DNA from: Caprimulgus europaeus
Taxonomy: Eukaryota; Chordata; Aves; Caprimulgiformes; Caprimulgidae
Assembly (NCBI GenBank): GCA_907165065.1
Contig: OU015540.1
Location: forward strand, 4,510,001 to 4,574,000
Length of the DNA: 64,000 nt
Direction of reading: 5' to 3'
Shown here: positions 13,938 through 21,688 of the stretch, piece by piece
How the letters are laid out: every line of letters begins with the position of its first letter
Numbering within the stretch: the first letter of the stretch is position 1
Translations under genes and position numbers: made by a program
The notes under the pieces: model-generated
The model's input: only the letters and a program-made list of their open reading frames with translations
Told to the model about the DNA's origin: nothing
Databases searched by the model: none

Positions 13938-14164
13938 CTCTCAGGCCTGAATTCCTCCAGCTCCGGCCAGTACGCTGGGTCACGATGCATCACGTAGGCT
14001 GGGATCATGACCACCATGCCCTTTGGAATAGTCACACCAGTGAGCTCCACTATCTTCTTGCAGAACCTCTCAATCCAGCCCCCTGAGAGGAAGAGCCAGA
14101 GGGATTCATTCACCACCACATCGAGACACTCCATCTGTGTGATGGCGCTGTACGTGGACGTAGC
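13938..14164 (-). pseudogene. CYP3A: CYP3A pseudogene exon 11, ExxR broken
   Basis: Exactly 227 bases, as in the family, with CTCCAG acceptor and GAGAG|GTGAGG donor, and fully open. It reads TYSAITQMECLDVVVNES, then L-W-LF, then WIERFCKK, VTIPKGMVVMIPAY, MHRDPAYWPE and EEFRPER. The K-helix motif E-x-x-R, invariant in P450 enzymes and needed for haem-pocket folding, is here E-S-L-W. A second Arg, in the G-R-L-E-R segment of the family, is also Trp. The PERF motif is kept, with its Phe in exon 12. Confidence 0.9.
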
Positions 14165-14298
14165 CTGGAGATTCGCTACAAACATAAGACTTCAACCCCT
14201 GCCTCCAAACCCTCCCCAGTGCTTTAGGCATCAGACACCAGAGGAGGGGAAATCAGTGTCAGCACCTCCTCCACTCTATTTCCTTTCCAACCTGGCTT

Positions 14299-14463
14299 TA
14301 GGCTGCCCAGGGAAGTGGTAGAGTCACCATCCCCAGAGGTGTTCAAGAAACGTGTAGATGTAGCACTCAGGGACATGCTTTAGTGGGCATGGTGTTGATG
14401 AGTTGATGGCTGGACTGGATGATCTTGGACATCTTTTCCAACCTTAATGATTCTGTGATTCTA
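14299..14463 (+). mobile_element. CR1 LINE 3' end inside P450 intron 10
   Basis: The sequence runs 'ggctgcccagggaagtggtagagtcacc', 'gaggtgttcaag', 'gcactcagggacatg', then 'ggctggactggatgatctt', and ends 'ttccaacc..aatgattctgtgattcta'. This is a CR1 tail on the plus strand, opposite to the P450 locus. It ends 48 bases from the exon 10 donor, so it was inserted close to a functional border, either neutrally or after function had gone. Confidence 0.88.
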
Positions 14464-14510
14464 CAAGGCACAGGTGGGAACAACCTCAGCACCTCACCAG
14501 CTTCCTTTAC

Positions 14511-14671
14511 CTTGTTGGGCAGGTTTGCATCGATCTCGTCCTGAAGCCGCTGCTGCACATCAGGGTGTGTGGCCAGCTTATATAACATGAAGCTGAGGGT
14601 GGAGCTGGTGGTCTCATAACCAGCAAAGACAAAGACAAGAGCCTGGGCCAGAATCTCCTCAGCACTTAATG
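14511..14671 (-). pseudogene. CYP3A: CYP3A pseudogene exon 10 (intact, I-helix)
   Basis: The exon is 161 bases, the family length, with acceptor TTTTTTCAG and donor AAG|GTAAAG. It reads LSAEEILAQALVFVFAGYETTSS, continued by LSFMLYKLATHPDVQQ and ending DANLPNK. The oxygen-activating I-helix motif A-G-x-E-T-T is intact, as is the LATHPDVQ-x-x-LQ-x-EID helix that follows. Exon 10 begins with the last two bases of an Ala codon, so it needs one base from exon 9, whose donor is lost. Confidence 0.9.
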
Positions 14672-15136
14672 CTGAAAAAAGGTATAAAAGTACATACGAG
14701 AAGCTACAGTGATTAACCCATGGGAATTCAGGATCCTGCTCATCAATCTAGGTAATGCTCTTCATGACTACTTAACACTTGGTAAAGGAAGCAGCCAGCT
14801 CACCCTCTGGTACCACAGAGTATGGTACCACAGGTTGTACAGCCAGAAAACTGCTGTTAACACCAGCAGTGTTGTATTCCTGACTTTAAGAGCAGAATCA
14901 AGGTAGGTGTAGCCTGAGCCTGATTCAGAAAGTCTCTGTTGTCTTTTGGGCTTCTGCTCCTGGGCCAAAAAAAGTAAATAACAGGGGCACATGATAGGAA
15001 AATTAGAGATGAAGAGATATCCAGCAGCTCCTCTAAGCCATGAGGTGAGCCTTGCACTGCTGAGGGATGAGTAGCCCTGAGCATAATGTGGCAGTGGTAA
15101 TAAAGGCAACACAGGATTTAACGCTGGTACTGCAGT

Positions 15137-15428
15137 AATCATAGAACCACAGAATGGTTTGGGTTGGAAGGGACCTTTCAAGGCCATCTAGTCCAACCCC
15201 CCTGCAGTGAGCAGGGACGTCTTCAACCAGATCAGGTTGCTCAGAGCCCTGTCCAGCCTGACCTTGAATGTTTCCAGGGATGGGGCTTCTACCACCGCTC
15301 TGGGCAACCTGGGACAGTATCTCACCACCCTCATTATAAAAAAATTCCTTCCCTGTATCTGGTCTAAATCTACTTTATTTTCATTTAGAACCATTACCTC
15401 TTATCCTACCACAACAGGCCCTGCTAAA
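15137..15428 (-). mobile_element. CR1 LINE fragment inside P450 intron 9, antisense to plus strand
   Basis: Read on the plus strand it starts 'aatcatagaaccacagaatgg', followed by 'ggaagggacctttcaaggccatctagtccaac'-type text. It continues through 'tttccagggatggggcttctaccacc' and 'ctcattataaaaaaattccttcc' into 'aaccattacctcttatcctaccacaaca'. This is the reverse complement of a CR1 3' end, so the element lies on the minus strand, the same sense as the P450 locus. It is 5' truncated at about 15428. Confidence 0.9.
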
Positions 15429-15940
15429 TGCCCAAGTGCTGCCAGGATGCAGCCTGCAGTGCCGGGTGCTGTACAAATACCCTGTCCTGGCACCCCAAAA
15501 GTTTATAAATATCTTGCCTTGATTGAGGTTGATGGACTGGCCTTGGCTGAGCCATTATTTTCTAAACCTAAGTTTACCTTGGATGAGGAACAGAGATGAG
15601 CTCACACATGAGCAAGGTACATACAGCATAAGTACTTTGTGTGCTTTGTGAGATACAGCCAGCATCACTAGACTTCAGAGAAGATAAAATAAGAAATCAG
15701 GATAAGGAGATACTCACTCTATTTGCTCTCTCTTGCACAAACAGACCTCAGGATTTATCCCAGGAAATGGGATATAATAAAATATGGCTGATATGTGATA
15801 AGCATCATTATGGTCCCAACACTGAGACCTTGAATCTCCCGTAGGATTAATGACTAAAATGCTCTCCTGCTTCCTTCCTTTAATGACACGAGGAACTACC
15901 GTGTTTTCTGCTGAGAGAACATCCCAAGTCAAGTTGGTAT

Positions 15941-16007
15941 CAGCAGACCTGGAGCTCTCATGTGAGCTCTGTGAGTCAATCATGAGTTGCAGGAAATCAA
16001 CCCGGCC
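15941..16007 (-). pseudogene. CYP3A: CYP3A pseudogene exon 9, donor lost
   Basis: The exon opens in phase 0 after CCCCAG and reads GRVDFLQLMIDSQSS, the highly typical CYP3A segment RVDFLQLMIDSQ. Counting the family length of 67 bases ends it at 15941 with one left-over base, as exon 10 requires. The next two bases are AT instead of GT. The nearby GT sites (for example after TCCAG at about 15950 and after AACACG) give the wrong phase and would run into a stop in exon 10. Confidence 0.8.
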
Positions 16008-16328
16008 CTGGGGAGAAACAGAAGCAGAGAGAGAAGATGTGGGTGGGGAGGAAGCAAACCTTATCCAGCACGAGCTCCTTGCTGAGACACCTGCTCCATG
16101 GCTTCAGCACACTTTGAAGTTCAGACTGGAGACTCTCTGTGAACAGAGATACTTTCTCCTCATGGAAGCCCAGGCAGGGCATGCTTTTTGCCCTTCCCAG
16201 GTCTGATGAGCTGGGAGCTGTTATGGAGCATAGGTGATACACCACAGCTTCTGAAGACACCACCAGGTCCCTCCTGCACTCAGAAAGACAGCACAGTGAA
16301 GAGGAAAGGCCACCTGGCCTGGACTCAC

Positions 16329-16408
16329 CATGCTGCTGCCCTTTTCTCATTCCTTCTTCATTTTTATGAAGACATCCTTGAAGACAAAGATTGTACTCTG
16401 ATTTCCAT
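16329..16408 (-). pseudogene. CYP3A: CYP3A pseudogene exon 8, shortened, premature stop
   Basis: A TTTTGCAG acceptor and an ATG|GTGAGT donor bound 80 bases, against 128 in the family; the 48 missing bases equal 16 codons. The retained frame ends KMKKE, then TGA at 16347-16349, then EKG. This corresponds to the K-x-MKE-x-R-x-x-D end of the family exon. The TGA stands where an Arg codon CGA would be the simplest ancestor, a CpG-type change, but that is inference. The entry and exit phases are still those of the family. Confidence 0.6.
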
Positions 16409-16414
16409 CTGCAA

Positions 16415-16610
16415 AACAGATTGTAAAAATGACATCCAAAAACAACACATCTTGTGCAGCTTCCAGAACAGGCCCTCCACCTTCCTCAGAATGGATCCCT
16501 GAAAAACCAAAACAGCAGCATAGTGATTCAGTTTGAGCAGAGCAGAGCACAACAAGCCCACCACTGAGTAATATGCTATGCCCATGATCCCTATGGAGTT
16601 TGCCTCCACA
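16415..16610 (-). pseudogene. CYP3A: CYP3A pseudogene exon 7 (eroded remnant, uncertain)
   Basis: The gap between exons 6 and 8 must hold the 149-base exon 7. The only frame with any likeness reads SIGIMGIAYYSV at 16562-16597, which lines up poorly with the family's SMDVITSTSFGV. In the same frame a GSILRKVEGLF segment at about 16466-16498 lines up with DPFVREIKKLL. Between them are 21 codons where the family has nine. No acceptor gives the correct phase with exon 6. The borders are approximate and the identity rests mainly on position. Confidence 0.35.
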
Positions 16611-16713
16611 GCTGGCGAGATCTTTGTTGCAGTGTGGAAAAGGCTCTCCGAAAAAGGCCCCTTTCCCTCACTGAATACAAATTCTTTCCTGTCAGCCCCA
16701 TACAGTTACTCAC

Positions 16714-16802
16714 TCCTTCATGGTCACGAACTCATCATTAGCCACTTTCTTCTCAAGGTTTTTCACTAATTTTTCACCGTAGTGATTAATGACAGGGAAC
16801 AT
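16714..16802 (-). pseudogene. CYP3A: CYP3A pseudogene exon 6 (intact)
   Basis: The exon has the family length of 89 bases, a TTTCAG acceptor and a GA|GTGAGT donor. It reads MFPVINHYGEKLVKNL, then EKKVANDEF, then VTMK, matching the CYP3A segment that starts M-x-PI-x-x-YG and ends VT-x-K. Phase is correct on both sides: it opens in phase 0 after the KLKE of exon 5 and leaves two bases. No lesion is visible. Confidence 0.88.
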
Positions 16803-17377
16803 CTGAAATGCAAACCAAAGCAAAAAAGCACTGTTGACTTTTCACCTCCACGAAACAAGGCTGGGCAATTCTGCCCTGCCATCTGTGACTTGCCCAGGCT
16901 TTAGTTTGTGGAGGAAGGACAGGCAAGGGAAGGTACCATTTCCAAGCCCCAGATACTGGTTTTTTTCATCTTAATAACCAGTCCACAGAGCTCGTATGGC
17001 TATGATTGAGCAAGGTTTTCCTCCACACACAGCTCCTACTCCAGCTAAACATCCATTCCAGCTGGGAGTGAACATGGCTCCTGAGCACATGGAAAATGGG
17101 CACCCGTGGTCTGAGCGATGCATTTAGCAGAAGAAAATCCAGGTCATAGAGCCACAGCCTCAGCTTGCAATACCTCGTGTGCTGTTTCATCTCCCATATC
17201 CTTTTCTGACTCTCCATGACAATAGACAGCCACCATGTTGCTGAACTGCTCCCGGTGCTCAGAGATGTGGTCTCGACAAACAAGATGACTTCCCTGTTTG
17301 AGGGGGAGGTCTGTACTCAGAAACAGTCCAGTCCTCCTCTAGCTATTGATGCAAAGTACCAGTGGTCTCTGCTTTGC

Positions 17378-17491
17378 CTCCTTCAGCTTCCCACTGGTGA
17401 AGGTTGGAGACAGGACAGCACGAATCCTTTTCCACTTCTCATCTGCAGCCACATTGAGGGCTGATTCCAGGATCCCATTCAGACCAAAGTT
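17378..17491 (-). pseudogene. CYP3A: CYP3A pseudogene exon 5 (open; GC donor)
   Basis: The 114-base exon is fully open and encodes the helix C region: [12 protein letters not shown], then DEKWKRIR, then [12 protein letters not shown]. The Trp and Arg that contact haem propionate in P450 helix C (KWKRIR) are kept. It is the best-preserved exon in the locus. The donor is GAG|GCAAAG, a GC rather than a GT. GC donors are used at about one percent of vertebrate introns, so this may be a tolerated variant or one more decayed site. Confidence 0.88.
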
Positions 17492-17918
17492 CTGCACAGG
17501 GAGAACGTTACAGCAAAAAGGGACATGGTTGTACAGGGAGATGGGTGAAGGTTTCCAGCTCTCTTCCACATGACAGAAATGCAAAAAAAAACCCACCATG
17601 GAGCATTGACTATGTCCCTGAAGTCCTATGAGCTCCACTTTAACCAGCAAACAACAGAAATGGAAACAAAAGTCTGAGTCATAAATTACATCAGCCCTGG
17701 GGTACATCTAGGCTGATGTTCCAGTGTCCCAGCCAGAGTGGCCTCTACATCTCCCTAGCAGAGTTTTGTTGTTGATATCATCAGCAAGCTGGGGCACAGC
17801 AGAGAGCATCTACTTGCTGAAGGGCTCAGAGAAGGAGAACAGAAACCAAGAAGGAACTCCTTCTTTCTTGCTGCATGCACTCAGTACTGGAGAGCAAAAC
17901 ATGGGACTAGATACCTAC

Positions 17919-18019
17919 CTGGCAAGTGGTGTAAATGGTATAGCACTCTTTCACCAGGATCTGTTTGATGAGGATGGGGTCCAAAACCAGCCAGCACAGG
18001 CTGCCTGCCATCAAAAATC
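17919..18019 (-). pseudogene. CYP3A: CYP3A pseudogene exon 4, +1 frameshift
   Basis: The first part reads IFDGRQPVLA and the second, one frame over, reads LDPILIKQILVKECYTIYTT. Both are close matches to CYP3A residues around 74-106. An extra G between them makes the exon 101 bases instead of 100. The acceptor CTTAG and the donor CAG|GTAGGT are sound. The Arg-Arg that ends this exon in the family has become Cys-Gln. The break is not in a long homopolymer, which makes a sequencing cause less likely than in exon 3. Confidence 0.85.
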
Positions 18020-19350
18020 CTAAGCCAAGAGAAACCCACAAGTCAGTCCAACCCTCAAGGTCAGTTGGAGCAGAAGCAGCCTGCTCTGTCTGTGACCAGA
18101 GCCCTGCACAGTAACGGCTGGTGCCCGAAGGGTTTGGGCCAGCTGAGTCCCCTCTGACAAAACAGCCAAAGGGATGAGGTTGAAACTGTTTTACGACACA
18201 GCAACACAGCAGAAAGGGACAGAAAGTGCCCAACACTGAGAGCATGAGCATTTCTAGCAATCGTCTGTGGTATTAAAGAGTTGCCAAAGCAGTGTGGGTT
18301 TAGATAAAAGGCAGCTTTTGCCATGACATTGATCCCCTGCACTTGGGCTATCTGAGCTCTGTTTCCACAACTGGTAGCTGGAGTCAATAAATCCACACCA
18401 AATAGCCTACCTGTAGGGTAAAAATATTTCCCTGCCTGGCCTATGAGGCAACGAGAGGAGAAAAAAACCTCATCCATCTGCTCCATTTTCCAATCAACAG
18501 AGACAGAAAAACTTAAAAGCCATGGAGTGGGCTCAAAGGGCAGGGAGCCTTGGGCCACAGCCGAGGGAAGCTGCCATCTTCAAGAGGCTTGAGAACTTTT
18601 AATCTTTCAAAAAAACGCACTAGGTTTCATGAAGCCTCCTAGGATTTTTTTTTTTGTGTGTGTGTGTGCAACAATTTTGCTTCGATGTGAGAGGTTCTCA
18701 ATAGAAACACGATAAGAGGCCCCGGCACAAACCCAGCTCTGTGCAGGGAGAGGGGAGGTAGGTTGAAAGGTAGCTCATGCCCCGGCTTTGGGAGAAGCAG
18801 GGAGCAAGATGAAAAACACTGTGGCAGCCTGCAGCTTGCTTTCTGCTCAAGACAGACAGAAGAGCAGCTTCAAAAGCACGAGGCTCAGTTTGACACCAAG
18901 CAGTGGAGTTTTCTGGGCAGGCTGCGTGGTTGGGGAGTGATTGGTTCCTTCCCTCACTAATGCAGCTGGAGTTAAGAGATAAAGGCATAGCGGGTGTTGG
19001 AGGACAAAGGGAGCTCCCTGGACTCTCCATGGTGCAAGCTTCTCCAGCCCCAAGGTCACTAACTGCTGTTTTGTTTTTAATGCTCTCAAATGGGAAAAAA
19101 GAAAAAAAGGTTCTTTTCAAAGCTTATGCAGAGAAATGACCCTCCAAACTGGCTGCCACCATCCCCGCCCTGCACGGTACTGAAATCCCAGCAGGAAAGA
19201 AGCCTTGGAGAGATGGCTGGAGATTTTCCCAGTGGTGAACGTGGATTTTCCTGCTGGAATTACAGTGCTAAGAGATGGTGGCAATGTACCTTTTTCCATT
19301 CTATTTTAGCACCCCAAACAGGTAGTTTTGTTCTGCAGAAAAAACCTCAC

Positions 19351-19404
19351 CTCCAGATTTTACCATATTTTTTCAAAGCACATCTGATCAAAATTCAGGA
19401 CTCC
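19351..19404 (-). pseudogene. CYP3A: CYP3A pseudogene exon 3, +1 frameshift
   Basis: A pyrimidine-rich acceptor (TTTTGCAG) precedes GVLNFDQMCF, matching the family pattern G-x-x-x-FD-x-x-C before KYGKIW. The KYGKIW part is present in the next frame only. A run of six A bases holds one A too many, making the exon 54 bases where the family has 53, and the shifted frame hits TAA at once. The donor AG|GTGAGG is good and joins in phase to exon 4. The extra base sits in a homopolymer, so an assembly error is possible for this lesion alone. Confidence 0.8.
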
Positions 19405-20537
19405 CTGCAAAAGAAGAAAGAAATGAACAGTTTGCCAGCAAAGAGTGATCAAAGCAGGTCACAGCTGGCAGTGCTGTGCATCCCACAGACCCATTGTGAG
19501 TGGCAGAGGTTGGGAGGTGCGTGGTAGCTCTTAAGAGTCACATAGACACTTAGGGGACATTTGCACTGGAGGGAAAAAAGACAGCAGAGAGAGAGAAAAA
19601 AAAAAGAAGCACTTTCAACTTCTACTAGCCAACCTAAGCAAAAAATGTAATGAAAACAAGGTGTGACAGGGTACACAGATTTAGCATGAGCACAGTCAGT
19701 GGGCAGAACTACATCCCAGGGTGTCCTTTCATCTTCAGCTCAACAAGTTAGAGCTGCTCCTGCCTTGTCCTCATGAGATCTTCCACTGCAGTTACTGAAC
19801 TGGAGCAATGATGGCTTCTTTGTTTTGCTTTATTTCCATTAAGTTTTTAATTGATGTTACCTGTAAAGATGAAACTCTGGGACACATAACACTCACCATG
19901 CATCAACTAAACCGTCAGTATGAGACCACGCGCACCCTGTAAGCCCGGCAAACACAAGCTAAAACACCTCTCTCACTGAAGTGAATACATTTTGTTCTGC
20001 ATTTGCAGACAGTTACCTGGGACCAGCTATTGCCTAGCTATTTGATAAGGTTTGGTAATTGGATGACATTTGAGTTTTACTTAGAAATCTATTTGTCTGG
20101 CTTAGTTTCAGGATGGCCCAACAGCAAGTGGCTGGATGGGGCATTGCTGGGGCTAATTCAGCCTCTTCATGGGGATAACACAAGGCACAAGGAAATGTGC
20201 AATTTTAACAAATTATCAGTTTTGGGTATCTCTCCAATATTTTTTTTTTCCTTTTTTTCAACTTCAGTTGCTGGGGAGTAGGTAGAAATCCAGGGAAAAA
20301 CTAATAACTTAATTTACAAAGTAGTTGGAAAACAAAGCACATCTCATTCAGGTCAACTAGACCTTAAAAGTAATTTTTGTGTTCTCTGTGTGCCCAAAAA
20401 TCTTCCTACCCGAAATCCTCATTTCCATCTGACTGACTCAAGAACAGAGGAAAGAGATGCCCAAAGGATGGGAAAAACAGCACCAGCTACAAGCGAGAAT
20501 CTAGGGCAGCTATGGAGCAGCAGCTGCTGATCTTCAT

Positions 20538-20619
20538 GTGCTGGTACTCCAGGAAAGTTCCCCAAAATGGCCCAGGAATGACCAGCTTCTGGAAGGCCTG
20601 GAAAGGCCATATCCCATAG
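20538..20619 (-). pseudogene. CYP3A: CYP3A pseudogene exon 2, 4-codon deletion and lost donor
   Basis: After the acceptor CAG at 20620-20622 the frame reads YGIWPF, a QKL stretch, IPGP, then FWGTFLEYQH, which aligns to the CYP3A linker and proline-rich hinge. The family has PGP-x-PLP-FLG. Here the four residues between PGP and F are missing, a clean 12-base deletion giving 82 bases instead of 94. At the expected border the next bases are AT, not GT, and no good donor follows nearby. A shortened proline hinge would impair folding even if the exon were spliced. Confidence 0.8.
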
Positions 20620-21617
20620 CTGCCCAGCAAAGAGCGTGTGAGGTGCATTTATGCAATGAAAAGAGAAGGCTCTTCATCCTGATCACAGCACACAGCTTAA
20701 ATAGCCGGTTCCCACCACCTAGAGAAAGCTGAAATTATGGACCACCAGCAGCAGACCTGCTGAGGACACTCTCTTCCTGCAATAAATGCAGGATCACTTG
20801 GGGAACAAGGTAATTTGGGGGTACATTTTGTTACAAAACAAGGGCTGAAAAGAGCTGCAGCCCAGCCTAGGCAAACACGGTGTGCCTGGGCACCTCGAGT
20901 CTTTATTTAGGGGCCAGGGATCTGTGACTCAAATGACTCAAGAGAGGTCTCAGAGGGATTAAGTTCTCAAGCTAAGACATGCCCTTGTGTTTGTCTTTGC
21001 AAAGACCTACTGTGATGCTCAGGTGGTAGAGCCACAGCAGCGCAGCAGCTGAGCAGGGACATAAATTATAACAGCAAAATTAAGTTTTTGCCGGTGTTGC
21101 TCACTACAGCTCCCCTGAGCGACATCAGCAAAAAGGTGATTTTGCCAACATAACTAAACTGGGGCTTCTGCTGGCACAAGCACATGGGCAGACACGGACA
21201 TCACCCACTGCCCTACTCACAGCTCACAGAGCCCAGCCCAGCCAGGAACACCCTGTCCCCATTGCAGCCAACCAGAGCTTGCTGTGGTTAAAAACACAGA
21301 AATTACTTCTCCTTTTGGATCTGCTGAGAAAAGCAAAAAATTAATAAAGCTCCTTTTTATTTCCCTCTCTGCCCAGCCCAGCTTTCTCCTTCACATCCAG
21401 CTGGCACAGAGAGGGTACAGGGGAGCCCCACAGCCCCCCTGATAAACAGCCCTTGCCTCTGCTTTGATGATAGCACAGGAGACTGAGCATGAGGGTTTTT
21501 TAACATTAATTCATGTATTTAGGCACTTCACACCAAGGGTGGTGGCCCCAGCCCCTCTCCAGCTGCAGGCACAGGGTTCTTCTCTTTGGTCACCCTGAGG
21601 GATCAGCCTCTACTCAC

Positions 21618-21688
21618 AGGACAAGGAGGCAAAGGAAAATGATGAGGAGCAGCCAAGTGACAAAAGAAAAGCTCGGCAGGAGATCCAT
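21618..21688 (-). pseudogene. CYP3A: CYP3A pseudogene exon 1 (intact)
   Basis: The exon runs from ATG at 21688 for 71 bases, the CYP3A exon 1 coding length, and ends CT|GTGAGT, a strong donor. It encodes 23 residues plus two bases: a short start (MDLLPSF) and a hydrophobic run of Leu, Ile, Phe and Cys. This run is the usual P450 signal anchor that holds the enzyme in the endoplasmic reticulum membrane. The two left-over bases fit the single leading base of exon 2. The start was chosen because it is the only ATG giving the family length. No clear TATA box is visible upstream. Confidence 0.85.

Larger units (their letters stand above)
9908..21688 (-). pseudogene. CYP3A: CYP3A-family cytochrome P450 pseudogene, 13 exons
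   Basis: All thirteen exons of the CYP3A gene plan can be placed in order on the minus strand. CYP3 enzymes are membrane-bound haem mono-oxygenases of the endoplasmic reticulum that oxidise steroids and xenobiotics. Lengths of exons 1, 5, 6, 9, 10, 11 and 12 (71, 114, 89, 67, 161, 227 and 163 bases) equal those I know for mammalian CYP3A. The I-helix AGYETT, the haem Cys in RNCIG and the N-terminal anchor survive. The gene cannot make the enzyme. Exon 2 lacks four codons of the PGP hinge and its GT donor, exons 3 and 4 each carry one extra base, exon 7 is eroded, and exon 8 is 48 bases short with an in-frame TGA. Exon 9 lacks its GT donor, ExxR has become ExxW, and the haem loop has lost its Phe. 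Dispersed introns show it is not a processed copy. It could be a unitary loss or a dead duplicate; the window cannot decide. Confidence 0.9.

Noticed and set aside
9908-21688. The P450 locus as thromboxane synthase (CYP5A) or a functional CYP3A gene
   Set aside because: RVDFLQLMIDSQ, LATHPDVQQ and the exon lengths are CYP3A-specific. Frameshifts, a stop, lost donors and the broken ExxR rule out a normal enzyme.
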